Shown: positions 6,388 to 14,797, counted from the first letter of the stretch. The stretch is 21,451 nt of DNA from a virus (IMGVR_UViG_3300044843_000333:1-21451); one strand, 5' to 3'. The notes: generated from the sequence alone by a model not told the origin. Numbers and translations are program-made.

Positions 6388-8146
6388 CCCGGTCATGGCC
6401 GGTGCGAAGCTGGCATGGAGGCCACCGACATCACTCACGCCATGGAAGTGGGCAGAGAAAAACGTGACGCTGCAAAACTCGTCACGCTCTAGCAAGTTCC
6501 GCGTATCAGAAACACCTTGGCTGATGGGGCCGATGGAATGCGCGTCCGACCCTGAGATATTCGTGGTTTGCCTCCTCGCCCCAACCGGCTCCGGCAAATC
6601 AACGATGGCGGAAGCTTTAATTTCCTACATCGTCTGTGAAGATCCCGGTCCGCTCATGTACGCCTCGCAAAACGACAAAGACGCATCGTTTTGGGCAGAG
6701 ACGAGGCTTGTTCCAACGCTGAAAAAATGTCCGGCGATGGATGGTCTTTGGAGCGATGACCGCAATAAAACGCGCAAGACTGAGATCATTTTGCCACACA
6801 TGCCAATCGTTGTTGAAGGGGCGAACATTTCCAACTTTCAGGAAAAGTCATGCCGATGGCTGTACGGTGACGAGGTATGGAAATGGGCCGCCGGCCTGAT
6901 TCGAGAATTCAAGGCGCGCGACCATAACCGATGGAACCGAAAAATGTATCTGGTTGCGCAGGGCGGATTCGTAGATAGCGAGTGGGATGGAGAATGGAAA
7001 AAGACCGACATGGCGGACTTCTCATGGCTGTGCCAATCCTGCAAAACCCCGCAAATCTATTCATGGGACTCACTCCGCTACGACACGATAAAGCGCGAAG
7101 ACGGAACCATAGACGAGCAATCGACCAGCGAGACGGCTCGGATTGAATGCATCTATTGCCGTGAGCAGTACGCCGACACCAGCATCCAGCGCCGCAAGCT
7201 CGCAATGTCCAACATTGGCAACGGGAATAAAGGATACATCCCGCGCGACAATCCAGAGGCTTTGACCGGCTATCGTGGCTTCCACGTTGATTCCCTCGCA
7301 TTGTTTGATGTTCCATGGTCACAAGAAGTCCTTGGTTTTCTGGAAGCGCAGCGTCTCTTGAAGCAAGGTCTAACCGACAAGCTTAGGCAGTGGAAGCAGA
7401 AGCGTCGCGCGCAATTCTGGTCGGATGACATGGCGGATACAAAGGTTTCGCTTTCCCGCTCATCCGATTACTCAAAGCTGGATTGCGAAAACGGCGCGCC
7501 GATAGAAAACGAGTCCGCAAGATTTATGACGGCGGATGTCGGCGGCGACCATTTCTGGATCGTGGTGCAAGCATGGAAGCAAGGCGGGGCCAGCAAGATA
7601 CTTTACGAAGGGTTTGTTCCGTCCGACGGCAAAGATGAGGACGAGCTTTGCCGGATGCGTGAAAAATACAACGTCCCACCGCGGCAAGTCCTGATAGACA
7701 TTGGCTACGAGCAAGACCGGATATTCGACCTTTGCGCCAAGCATGACTGGACCGGTGTTAAGGGCGAAGGTCAAAAGAGATCGTTCCCGCACAGGCGCAA
7801 GGATGGCAAGATTATTGAAAAGCTTTACTCCAAGAATCAATACGCGCGGTCGAAGTCGGGCCCGATAGTCCGCTATGTGTTCCTCGCCACAAATCCTATC
7901 AAGGACATCGCGCACCGCATCCTGATTGGCGAAGCCGCTGAAATAGAGTTGCCATCTGACCTATCGAAAACATTCGAGAATCACACGCAGGCGGAACGGC
8001 GGGAGATGGCGAAGTCACAAAAGACGGGGCAGGAATACAGCGTTTGGGTCACGAAGAACCGTAAAAACCACCTTTGGGATTGCCTTGTCTATCAGGTTGG
8101 AGCCGCGTTGATATTCGGAATATTCAAGGATTCAGACGACGCCTAG
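6365..8146 (+). CDS. Terminase large subunit, lambda gpA family
   Basis: 593 residues, a normal length for the gpA family. ATPase: Walker A LAPTGSGKST at 71-80 and Walker B CRWLYGDEVW at 163-172. A zinc-ribbon-like insert has CxxC at 223-226 and at 262-265. Nuclease domain: MTADVGGD (acid at 391), VLIDIGYEQD (acid at 445) and a late NHLWDCLVYQ (Asp 572), the usual acidic triad region. It cuts concatemers and drives DNA into proheads docked on the portal. GpA-type enzymes generally cut at cos sites, so cohesive ends are expected (inference). The next gene starts after a 42-base gap holding a conserved promoter element. Confidence 0.95.
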   Translation: MIAKQCTNPVMAGAKLAWRPPTSLTPWKWAEKNVTLQNSSRSSKFRVSETPWLMGPMECASDPEIFVVCLLAPTGSGKSTMAEALISYIVCEDPGPLMYASQNDKDASFWAETRLVPTLKKCPAMDGLWSDDRNKTRKTEIILPHMPIVVEGANISNFQEKSCRWLYGDEVWKWAAGLIREFKARDHNRWNRKMYLVAQGGFVDSEWDGEWKKTDMADFSWLCQSCKTPQIYSWDSLRYDTIKREDGTIDEQSTSETARIECIYCREQYADTSIQRRKLAMSNIGNGNKGYIPRDNPEALTGYRGFHVDSLALFDVPWSQEVLGFLEAQRLLKQGLTDKLRQWKQKRRAQFWSDDMADTKVSLSRSSDYSKLDCENGAPIENESARFMTADVGGDHFWIVVQAWKQGGASKILYEGFVPSDGKDEDELCRMREKYNVPPRQVLIDIGYEQDRIFDLCAKHDWTGVKGEGQKRSFPHRRKDGKIIEKLYSKNQYARSKSGPIVRYVFLATNPIKDIAHRILIGEAAEIELPSDLSKTFENHTQAERREMAKSQKTGQEYSVWVTKNRKNHLWDCLVYQVGAALIFGIFKDSDDA

Positions 8147-8151
8147 CCGTC

Positions 8152-8182
8152 TTTTTGACATTCGCCCGCCATAAAATAACCT
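8152..8182 (+). promoter_or_regulatory. Conserved late promoter element, leaderless type (copy 1)
   Basis: TTTTTGACATTCGC begins the element; TTGACA is at 8155-8160 and, 16 bases later, TAACCT at 8177-8182. Six bases then separate the -10-like hexamer from the GTG start at 8189, placing the expected transcription start on the start codon. It aligns without gaps with the element before the gene at 21381. A weak AGACG/CGTCT stem (8134-8138 with 8148-8152) leads into the same T-run and might also terminate the terminase transcript. Confidence 0.6.
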
Positions 8183-8188
8183 TGGTGC

Positions 8189-8467
8189 GTGGCTTTGTTC
8201 GACACCGCGCGCTCCATCTATCTGGCAATCTGCGACGATCCGCAGGCGATTTCCGCCGTTAGGACCGAGCGCGCATCGCTTGCGCTTGCCATTGCCACCG
8301 ATCCGAACGGCGCTGTCCATGTGACAAGCGCGACTATGAACGGCCAGACCTTCATGGCCACGAACAGCCTCAAGCCTACCGAACGTCTCCGCGTCCTTGC
8401 GCTCGTCTGCTCAATGGCAGATGCCGGCGCCGTGCCTAGCAAAACTGTCGAACTGTATTTCCCGTAA
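8189..8467 (+). CDS. gpW-position head protein (hypothetical)
   Basis: 92 residues from a GTG start. The start is decided by the protein-like MALFDTARSIYLAICDDPQ and by the spacing to the promoter element, which matches five other genes. The layout large terminase, small protein, portal is that of lambda A-W-B, so a gpW-like head-completion role is possible, but the length (gpW is 68) and residues do not prove it. The middle is beta-rich with many Ala and Thr (TDPNGAVHVTSATMNGQTF) and the end is helical (ERLRVLALVCSMADAG). It overlaps the portal gene by one base (TAATG). Confidence 0.6.
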   Translation: MALFDTARSIYLAICDDPQAISAVRTERASLALAIATDPNGAVHVTSATMNGQTFMATNSLKPTERLRVLALVCSMADAGAVPSKTVELYFP

Positions 8468-9990
8468 TGGCTACAAGCACCATACTCGACCGATACGGCT
8501 ACCCCTACAAGTACGCGCAAGGGGCGATTCAGGACAGCCGCAAGGGTCCTGTCTATCCTGTTAGGTCAGACGATATTGACTCGCTCATTCCGGTCAACGA
8601 CCTGCGGACGCTGCGCCATCTATCTGCAATGCTCTATCAAAACATGGGCGTTCCGAAAGGCTGCCTTGATCAGATCGCAAGCTACTCGGTTGGCGAGGCG
8701 TTCCTTCCTACCTACACTGGCATCTCAGACTTTGCCGACGGCAAGCTCATTGCCAACCGGATGCGGGCGCTGTGGTTTCCGAATTGCACAACGCTGGGCG
8801 GGCCGTTCGACTGGTGGAAATTGTTAGAACTTACCAGCGTCGCAATCGACCGTGACGGCGACAACTTCTGGCTGTTTGTCAAAGGCAAGGATAATTTCCC
8901 AAGGGTTCAGATCGTGCCCGCCAACCGATGCGGCAGCGCGGATGATTCCGGCTCGGGAAAGGTTTCGAAAGGCGCGTACAAGGACTTAAAGATTTTTGAC
9001 GGGGTAATCAAGTGGCCTGGTGGCAGGCCGGCTGCGTACCGTATTCTAACCAGCGACGACTTCAAGCAATATCAGGATGTTCCGGCAGAGTCCTGCGTCC
9101 ACAATTTCGACCCCGACTACTGCGACCAATCGCGAGGCATTCCGAAATTCACACACGCCATTCAAGATTTGATTTCCTGCATTTCGAGCAACTCCGACGA
9201 ACGCGTTAGAATGCAGCTAATCAGCCGCATGTATCTAACGATCTTCAATGAGTCTGGCGGGCCCGATGTGGACGATCCCGGCTACACGATGCGGGACGCT
9301 AACCCGCGTGAAGGAACGCCGGGAATGACCGTCAAGGACATCCCTGGAGGCGTGACCTACATGACCGCCGGAACCGGTGAAAAGATGGAGCAGGTCAAAC
9401 ACGACAATCCGGGCGACATCTGGAACACCTATCAAGACAGGCTTATCCGCATGGCGATTGTCGGCGCGAAGTGGTCATACTCCATGTGGAAGCCGAGCGG
9501 CCAAGGCACCGCCGAACGTGGCGAGGTTGTCAAGATGCGTGACACGGTGCGCTCACGGCATCGCCTGTTGCGCCGTTCAGCCGGCCGTGCAATGTCGTGG
9601 GCGTATTCAATTTTCAACATCAACGGCATCATGCCGGAACTCGACCATCCCTTCTCATGGTCATTCTCGAAGCCTCCGCGCCTATCCGTTGACGACGGGC
9701 GCGAAAGCAAGATGGAGCTTGAGGAGTGGCGGGCAGGCGTCCGCAACACTGACGAAATCCTTGAAGCGCGCGGAATGACAACCGATGAATTTGACGAGCG
9801 CCGCGCGCGAATCATCGCCAACCGCAAGGTGACGGCCCGCCGCATTTCCGAGGAGGTGAGCAAGTCAAGCGGATATGAGATCCAAGTCGAGGACCGTGAA
9901 ATGGCAATGCTTACGCCTAACGAAGTCGCGCAAGTCGAGCCACTGGAAGAAACCAAACCACCTAACGAAGATGAAGATTCTACGGATTGA
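8467..9990 (+). CDS. Portal protein, lambda gpB family
   Basis: 507 residues, normal for the family. Recognised by the order terminase-small protein-portal-protease and by features of lambda-type portals: an N-terminal region with DDIDSLIPVNDLRTLRHLSA, a central AIDRDGDNFWLFV strand region followed by VQIVPANRC, the VHNFDPDYCDQSRGIPKFT stretch (portals of this family have a similar R-GxP segment), and the C-terminal EEWRAGVRNTDEILEARGM helix pair. It forms the dodecameric ring at one vertex through which DNA enters and leaves. The acidic tail (PPNEDEDSTD) overlaps the protease gene by 20 bases. Confidence 0.9.
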   Translation: MATSTILDRYGYPYKYAQGAIQDSRKGPVYPVRSDDIDSLIPVNDLRTLRHLSAMLYQNMGVPKGCLDQIASYSVGEAFLPTYTGISDFADGKLIANRMRALWFPNCTTLGGPFDWWKLLELTSVAIDRDGDNFWLFVKGKDNFPRVQIVPANRCGSADDSGSGKVSKGAYKDLKIFDGVIKWPGGRPAAYRILTSDDFKQYQDVPAESCVHNFDPDYCDQSRGIPKFTHAIQDLISCISSNSDERVRMQLISRMYLTIFNESGGPDVDDPGYTMRDANPREGTPGMTVKDIPGGVTYMTAGTGEKMEQVKHDNPGDIWNTYQDRLIRMAIVGAKWSYSMWKPSGQGTAERGEVVKMRDTVRSRHRLLRRSAGRAMSWAYSIFNINGIMPELDHPFSWSFSKPPRLSVDDGRESKMELEEWRAGVRNTDEILEARGMTTDEFDERRARIIANRKVTARRISEEVSKSSGYEIQVEDREMAMLTPNEVAQVEPLEETKPPNEDEDSTD

Positions 9991-11080
9991 AAACAAGGCC
10001 GCCAAGGTCAAGCTCGACGATACTGTCGATGAATACAGCCGCAAGCTGTTGCAGCAAGAGATTGCCAAGACCTACGGCAGCGCGAACGCTGGCAACGTCG
10101 CTGCGTTTGGCGAGATCACCAACTGCGTCGAGAACGCAATCGACACGCTCGATATTGAAATCAACTCCCCTGGCGGCGACGTCTTTGACGGCTTTGTGAT
10201 TTACAACGAGTTGCTGGCACTCCGCGCCCGCGGCGTGCATGTCACCGCCACAATCAATGCGCTGGCAGCCAGCATGGGCAGCGTAATCGCTATGGCCGCC
10301 GACGTTGTGCGCATCGTTCCTAACGGGCGCATGATGATCCACGAAGCAAGCGGCGGCATGCGTGGCAATGCCAACGACATGTCCCGCATGGCAAAGGTGC
10401 TTGACGATATTTCCAACGAGATTGCCGGGATCTACGCTGGCAAGAACGGCAAGACGGTCGAGGAAATGCGCGCGCTGATGATGCAAGAGACATGGCTAAC
10501 GGCGCAAGCCGCGATTGACCTTGGCTTGGTCGATCACTTTTTTGACATTCGCCAGACTGGAAATAAGATAGAAGCACAAACCGAAAACAGCATGATCGAT
10601 TACATTAACCGCTTGTCTAACCCGTCCGCGAAAGAATCGCTTGAGCGCATCACCGCGCTTGAGGCGTCCATCGCCTCCATGGAAACGGAACACGCCGCCG
10701 CTTTGGTTGATCGTGACGCCGCTATCGCATCGCGCGACACGCTGATTGCGGAACATGTTGCAACCATCGCCACCGCCAACGCTGCGCTTGCGGAGATTCC
10801 TGCCATCCGCGCTGAACTCGTCACCGCTGTCGCGACCATCGCGGAGCGTGACACGGCCATCGCCGCGCATGCTGCGCAACTTGAAGCGGCTGAATCCAGT
10901 GCAATGGCGAAGGCGATCGCAATCGCCGCCGCTGCCGGCATTGAGCTTCCCATCGATGTTTCCGACAAGGTGGAAAAGCCCAACATCCTCGCCAAGCTCA
11001 ACGCGCTGACCGGCGCCGAACGCACCAAGTTCTACGGCGAAAATGAACAGGAAATCAAATCGGCTCTCCTCACCAAATAA
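9971..11080 (+). CDS. ClpP-like prohead protease fused to a scaffold domain
   Basis: 369 residues from ATG 9971. Residues 1-190 are a ClpP/S14-type protease: INSPGGDVFDGF at 64-75, nucleophile Ser101 in NALAASMGS, and His124 in MMIHEA. The third catalytic position aligns with Glu173 (MQETWLTA) rather than Asp, as I recall for many phage members. Residues about 205-335 are a long Ala/Glu-rich coiled coil (ITALEASIASMETEHAAAL and following), and the last 40 are a compact tail that may bind the coat protein. This is the lambda C/Nu3 arrangement: protease plus in-frame scaffold. A conserved promoter element and an in-frame ATG sit at the domain boundary, so the scaffold is probably also made alone. 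Confidence 0.9.
   Translation: MKILRIENKAAKVKLDDTVDEYSRKLLQQEIAKTYGSANAGNVAAFGEITNCVENAIDTLDIEINSPGGDVFDGFVIYNELLALRARGVHVTATINALAASMGSVIAMAADVVRIVPNGRMMIHEASGGMRGNANDMSRMAKVLDDISNEIAGIYAGKNGKTVEEMRALMMQETWLTAQAAIDLGLVDHFFDIRQTGNKIEAQTENSMIDYINRLSNPSAKESLERITALEASIASMETEHAAALVDRDAAIASRDTLIAEHVATIATANAALAEIPAIRAELVTAVATIAERDTAIAAHAAQLEAAESSAMAKAIAIAAAAGIELPIDVSDKVEKPNILAKLNALTGAERTKFYGENEQEIKSALLTK
10539..10569 (+). promoter_or_regulatory. Conserved late promoter element inside the protease gene (copy 2)
   Basis: The 14-base TTTTTGACATTCGC is present, with TTGACA at 10542-10547, 16 bases, then TAAGAT at 10564-10569, a good -10. It encodes FFDIR in the protease frame, at the end of the protease domain. 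A start near 10576 would be 16 bases before the in-frame ATG at 10592 that opens the scaffold domain. The next strong terminator is after the coat gene, so this promoter would define a scaffold-coat unit. Confidence 0.6.
10592..11080 (+). CDS. Nested in-frame scaffold protein (Nu3-like)
   Basis: A 162-residue product in the frame of the protease gene, starting MIDYINRLSNPSAKESLERI just after the protease domain and consisting of the whole coiled coil and coat-binding tail. Support: the start lies at the domain boundary, a copy of the conserved promoter element lies 22 bases upstream (end of -10 to ATG), and in lambda the Nu3 scaffold is likewise an internal in-frame product of gene C. No Shine-Dalgarno sequence precedes the ATG. 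Internal scaffold guides coat assembly and is then removed by the protease. The separate product is inferred. Confidence 0.55.
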   Translation: MIDYINRLSNPSAKESLERITALEASIASMETEHAAALVDRDAAIASRDTLIAEHVATIATANAALAEIPAIRAELVTAVATIAERDTAIAAHAAQLEAAESSAMAKAIAIAAAAGIELPIDVSDKVEKPNILAKLNALTGAERTKFYGENEQEIKSALLTK

Positions 11081-11105
11081 TCTCCAACCAAACTAACTGA
11101 CCACC

Positions 11106-12002
11106 ATGTCTACTATCGCATTCAATGACACAATCTTCGCCCAGGAAGCGCTCAAGGCTTTCACCGCAACCCTCACCCCGCTGCGCGCATTCAGCCGCTC
11201 GCTTGACGACGTTGCAAAGAACGTCGGAGACGCAATCATCGTCCCGTTCATTTCCGCCGCGACGGCAACCACCTTCAACGTCACCTCTGCCAACTACCAG
11301 ACCGGAGGCGGCGAAGTGACGCACAACACGGTCAATCTAACGTCGCACAAGATTTGCACGTTCGATATTTCCGACTTGCAGGCCGCTAATTCCAGCGGTG
11401 CGCGCTTCGACCAGCTTGCCCAACAGGCGGGCCGCGCGCTTGGCTCGCTGGTGCTCACCGACATCTGGAAGCTCATCACTGTCGCCAACTTTGGCGCGGC
11501 GACGTTGACCACCTCCGAGGCATCCTACACGCTAGCTCAAATCATCGCGCTTCGCACCGCGCTCGCCGGCCGCAATGTCGATGTCTCGCCCGGCATGTGC
11601 GCGATGCTCTATAACACGGTTATCGGCGGCACACTGCTTGGCAGCACCAACGTCCTGCAAGCCTACGCCATCGGCGACAACACTCCGGTGCGCCAAGGCA
11701 CGCTGGGCCGCCTGGTTGGTTTCGACACCTACGAAACCAACATCATGCCGACCGCCGCCGCGACTTCGCTGGTTGCCTTCGCCTGCCACCCCGACGCCAT
11801 CAGCATCGCGATGCGCTACCTTGAGCCGCTGGATGCCAGCATGTATCTCGGGGTTGAGCGCGTGGCCGATGATTCCGGCATCGTGATGGGCTATCGCCGC
11901 AGCTATGACGCCGCCACTGGCAAAATGTACGGCGCGTTTGAATGTCTCTACGGCACCGCGACCGGCTTGACCCTTGGCCTTGTCCACTGCACCAAGCCGT
12001 AA
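11106..12002 (+). CDS. Major capsid (coat) protein
   Basis: 298 residues. Position directly after the protease/scaffold and the sequence character support this: LRAFSRSLDDVAKNVGDAII with VPFISAATATTFN near the N-terminus, a central ALAGRNVDVSPGMCAML stretch, LGRLVGFDTYETNIMP, and a C-terminal SLVAFACHPDAISIAMRYLEP region followed by GIVMGYRRSYDAATGKMYGAF. These match the coat-protein families with an HK97-like fold in which a receptor-like 'GfdvyeTN-P' and 'HPdAi' segment recur. It would form the icosahedral shell. No Shine-Dalgarno sequence (ctgaccacc before ATG). It is followed after 22 bases by the strongest terminator in the window, consistent with high expression. Confidence 0.85.
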   Translation: MSTIAFNDTIFAQEALKAFTATLTPLRAFSRSLDDVAKNVGDAIIVPFISAATATTFNVTSANYQTGGGEVTHNTVNLTSHKICTFDISDLQAANSSGARFDQLAQQAGRALGSLVLTDIWKLITVANFGAATLTTSEASYTLAQIIALRTALAGRNVDVSPGMCAMLYNTVIGGTLLGSTNVLQAYAIGDNTPVRQGTLGRLVGFDTYETNIMPTAAATSLVAFACHPDAISIAMRYLEPLDASMYLGVERVADDSGIVMGYRRSYDAATGKMYGAFECLYGTATGLTLGLVHCTKP

Positions 12003-12024
12003 CCTTTCGGGGGTTGTTCATGTT

Positions 12025-12058
12025 CCGCCGCGTCCTTCACAGGGCGCGGCGGTTTTTT
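12025..12058 (+). terminator. Strong intrinsic terminator after the coat gene
   Basis: An 11-pair stem, CCGCCGCGTCC (12025-12035) with GGGCGCGGCGG (12042-12052), one G-U pair, six-base loop TTCACA, followed at once by six T (12053-12058). It is a textbook Rho-independent terminator and closes the head transcription unit. Confidence 0.92.
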
Positions 12059-12068
12059 GTTTTCGCGC

Positions 12069-12096
12069 TTGCCAAACCCAAGCCGTCTGACAAACT
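12069..12096 (+). promoter_or_regulatory. Promoter candidate, leaderless spacing, for the glycosyltransferase insert
   Basis: TTGCCA (12069-12074), 16 bases, CAAACT (12091-12096), then six bases to ATG 12103. The hexamers are weaker than in the best copies and the TTCGC extension is missing, but the distances are identical. It comes directly after the coat-gene terminator, where a new promoter is needed for the following genes. Confidence 0.45.
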
Positions 12097-12102
12097 CCGC
12101 GC

Positions 12103-13791
12103 ATGACAAAGAAATTATCGCTGTGCGTGATTGCTGGAAACGTCGAGAAATACATCCATCGCTTTCTCGAACAGTTCGGGCCGCTGGCGGATGAGATCAT
12201 AGTTGTTGGCGCGATCGGCCACCTGACGCCAGACGGGACGATTGCCGCCTGCCGTGCCGCAGGATGCCGAATAGGATACTACGCCAACGCCAGCCAGACA
12301 GAGGAAGACATGCCGCAAGAGTGGTGCTGGCCTCACGTTGACGACTACGCCGCCGCTCGTAACGTAGCTTGCGACATGGCGACCGGCGACTGGCTCATGT
12401 GGGCGGACACGGATGACACGATCACGCCGCAATCCATAAAGGCAATCCGCGACCTGATAGAGAAGATTGACACGACGGAGATTGACGCGGTGGAGATGCG
12501 CTACATCGTGCCAGAGGATAACGTCGTCAATTGGCGCGAAAGGATTTGGCGCAAGGGAAGCGGGAGATGGGTTTATCCGGTCCATGAAAACATCCAATTC
12601 AAGCCAGGCGTCAAGATGCTGCGATTCGATGGCGCGGCGATCGTCCACGCCGCCGGCAAACGTGACCCGAAATCGGACGAGCGGAACCTTCGCATCCTCA
12701 TGAGCATATCGGAGGAAAAGCTCACGGTGTCGCAGCGATTCCACGTTTTCCAATCCTTGATTGCGCTCAAGCGCGACGGCGAAGCCATCCAAAAAGCAAT
12801 CGAGTTTTGCCAGCTTTCAAACACCGGAAAACCCGAGCGATACGAGGCATTTTTCCAGCTTGCCAGACTTGCCGCGGACGCAAGCACCAAGCACGCGATG
12901 CTATTGCAAGCTCTCGCCACGGACCCAACACGGCGGGAGGCATACGGCGAACTTGGCCTTTCCAGTCTGCCAGCGGATCCAACCGCCGCCGACGGATGGA
13001 CGCTGGCAATGATGGGGCTACCAATGCCGGAAGAACCGCCGTGGAACCTCCGCAGGTTTTACTACGGGCAACTCGGCGTGTCACTCCGCGCGATGGCACT
13101 ACGGGCAAACTGGCGCGTAAATGAAGCGGATAGAATCGAGGTGGGTCACTTCTTCAGGCATGGCGCGAAAATCAGCCTGCTTCACGCCACCCGCGGACGC
13201 CCGGCGCAGGCGTGGTCGCAGCGCAAGGAGTGGCTGCGCATGGCTGACAACGCGGACGCGATAGAGCATATTTTCGGAATTGACGAAGACGACCATGAAT
13301 CCGGCCCGCTGACCATCGCGAGGCACGTCATCGTGCCGGCCGGCAAAGGATCAGTGGCGGCATGGAACGCATGCGCGAAGGCATCAAACGGAAATGTCAT
13401 GGTGCAAATGTCGGATGACTTCGAGCCTTTCCACGGGTGGGACACCGCGATTCTGAACGCGCTTGGCAACCTGAAAAATCCGACCGTCCTTGCCGTTAGC
13501 GACGGGACTCGCAAGGACGATCTGCTATGCATGGCGATTCTCACCCGCCGGCGCTACGTGCGGCAGGGGTATCTTTTCCATCCAGACTTTTTCAGCGTCT
13601 ATTCTGATAACTGGTTTTCGCATTGCGCTTTCCGCGATGGATGCGTTATAGACGCGAGGGACAAGATCACGTTCGAGCACAAGCACCCCGTGTTTGGCAA
13701 AGCGTCGATAGACGCGACCTATGCGCGCGGGAATTCCGACAAGGCTTACGAGCAAGGAAAAGCAACAATGGAAAGGCTGATGAAATCATGA
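12103..13791 (+). CDS. Two-domain glycosyltransferase (GT-A type)
   Basis: 562 residues. Domain 1 (1-200) is a family 2-like glycosyltransferase: N-terminal KLSLCVIAGNVEKYI, DEIIVVGAIGHLTPDGT, and the metal/nucleotide-sugar motif DTDD at 102-105 in WLMWADTDD. Residues 205-300 look like helical TPR-type repeats. Domain 2 (355-540) is a second GT-A-like domain: KISLLHATRGRPAQAW, a Ser-Asp-Asp (SDD) motif at 437-439 in VQMSDDFEP, and a late FEHKHPVFGKASIDATY. It would transfer sugars from nucleotide-sugar donors; the acceptor is unknown. Its place between coat and tail genes suggests virion proteins as acceptors, by analogy with reported capsid and tail glycosylation in some actinobacterial phages; DNA bases or host surface sugars are alternatives. 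Confidence 0.8.
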   Translation: MTKKLSLCVIAGNVEKYIHRFLEQFGPLADEIIVVGAIGHLTPDGTIAACRAAGCRIGYYANASQTEEDMPQEWCWPHVDDYAAARNVACDMATGDWLMWADTDDTITPQSIKAIRDLIEKIDTTEIDAVEMRYIVPEDNVVNWRERIWRKGSGRWVYPVHENIQFKPGVKMLRFDGAAIVHAAGKRDPKSDERNLRILMSISEEKLTVSQRFHVFQSLIALKRDGEAIQKAIEFCQLSNTGKPERYEAFFQLARLAADASTKHAMLLQALATDPTRREAYGELGLSSLPADPTAADGWTLAMMGLPMPEEPPWNLRRFYYGQLGVSLRAMALRANWRVNEADRIEVGHFFRHGAKISLLHATRGRPAQAWSQRKEWLRMADNADAIEHIFGIDEDDHESGPLTIARHVIVPAGKGSVAAWNACAKASNGNVMVQMSDDFEPFHGWDTAILNALGNLKNPTVLAVSDGTRKDDLLCMAILTRRRYVRQGYLFHPDFFSVYSDNWFSHCAFRDGCVIDARDKITFEHKHPVFGKASIDATYARGNSDKAYEQGKATMERLMKS

Positions 13792-13979
13792 AAACGATAG
13801 ACGAAATAGCAATCGAGGCAATGAAGCTGTTCTTGGATGATTACATAAATCCACGCAGATATATTATTTGCGATTCAGTGCGCGCAAATCAAGCGAGGCC
13901 GTTTTCCGACATCGCAAATGAAATTGCGGAAATGTCCTACACCATGGCGAGAGCAATGTTCAACGAGTCAACGAAATGA
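13788..13979 (+). CDS. 63-residue hypothetical protein between the glycosyltransferases
   Basis: Starts at ATG 13788 in an ATGA overlap with the first glycosyltransferase and ends in an ATGA overlap with the second, so the three are translated as one unit. Acidic and basic residues alternate, probably in two helices (IDEIAIEAMKLFLDDYI and ANEIAEMSYTMARAMF). No membrane segment, signal or recognised motif. It may be a partner of the glycosyltransferases; position is the only evidence. Confidence 0.55.
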   Translation: MKTIDEIAIEAMKLFLDDYINPRRYIICDSVRANQARPFSDIANEIAEMSYTMARAMFNESTK

Positions 13980-14767
13980 AACTAACCTGCATCTGCACCG
14001 TCTATAACGAGGAAAGCCGAATCGTCAACTTCCTATCACACGCAACCAAATGGGCTGACGAGGTAATCATCCGCGACAAGCAATCGACCGACCGCACCGT
14101 TGAAATCTGCAACTCCTACGGGGTGGAAGTCATCCCCGTTCCGTTCACCGATTCCGCGCACTTTGACCCGTCATTCATCGACCCCGCGTCTAACGAATGG
14201 GTGTTTCTCATGACGGCATCCGAAACCCCGACGCGAAACCTCATCCATCAAATCAACAAGTTGCTTGACGAGCGCAGCCACGAACTCGACCTTGTGGCCG
14301 TGCCTAAGCGGCTATGGTCATTCGGCATCCATTCCAAGCAATCGCCATGGGGCGTGTCATATCAACCGTTCCTGATGCGCAAGGGCGGCGTCATCATGTC
14401 CGCGGAAATCCATCGCAATTTCTCACACGCGGAGGGTCGAGGCGCAACGATCCCGTTTGATGATCTGACGTTTGTGGATCACGCCACACATGCCACCGCT
14501 GAGAAGTTCCTGAAGCAGCACATGGAATATGCGCTTGCCGAGGTAAATTCTGACGAGTCAACCGACAGCATCAACCAGCGATGCGCTAACGCTTTGCTAG
14601 GCGCATTCGAGGGTGTGAATCCAGGTCATGAGCTTTGGTCACAACGCTGCGGGTGGAACGTCTATTTCTGGTCGATCCTGTTGCTAGCCTCCGAACGCTG
14701 CAAGGATCATCGCCCGCTGTACGAGTCTATCAGCAGGTCGATCATCGCCACGGATTGGTCTGATTGA
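13976..14767 (+). CDS. Family 2 glycosyltransferase with a degenerate DxD motif
   Basis: 263 residues. The N-terminus is typical: KLTCICTVYNEESRI at 2-16, then ADEVIIRDKQSTDRTVEI at 27-44, as in family 2 enzymes related to LPS beta-glucosyltransferases. Where these carry the metal-binding DxD/DADE motif, this protein has FLMTASETPT (77-86), with both acids before Glu83 replaced. Later features such as WGVSYQPFLMRKGGV and EIHRNFSH match the family acceptor region. Either the enzyme uses another acid, it is a catalytically weak or pseudo-enzyme partner of the larger two-domain protein, or the alignment at this motif is wrong. It is coupled by ATGA to the 63-residue gene. The promoter of the next gene overlaps its 3' end. 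Confidence 0.75.
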   Translation: MKLTCICTVYNEESRIVNFLSHATKWADEVIIRDKQSTDRTVEICNSYGVEVIPVPFTDSAHFDPSFIDPASNEWVFLMTASETPTRNLIHQINKLLDERSHELDLVAVPKRLWSFGIHSKQSPWGVSYQPFLMRKGGVIMSAEIHRNFSHAEGRGATIPFDDLTFVDHATHATAEKFLKQHMEYALAEVNSDESTDSINQRCANALLGAFEGVNPGHELWSQRCGWNVYFWSILLLASERCKDHRPLYESISRSIIATDWSD

Positions 14768-14791
14768 ATTTCGCCGGATGGCTGGTATCAT
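14764..14791 (+). promoter_or_regulatory. Late promoter element, leaderless spacing (degenerate -35)
   Basis: TTGAATTTCGCC starts at 14764, sharing TTGA and the TTCGC extension with the conserved copies. TATCAT at 14786-14791 is 16 bases after the -35 hexamer, and six bases separate it from ATG 14798. It overlaps the stop of the preceding glycosyltransferase gene. Confidence 0.58.
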
Positions 14792-14797
14792 TCCGCC

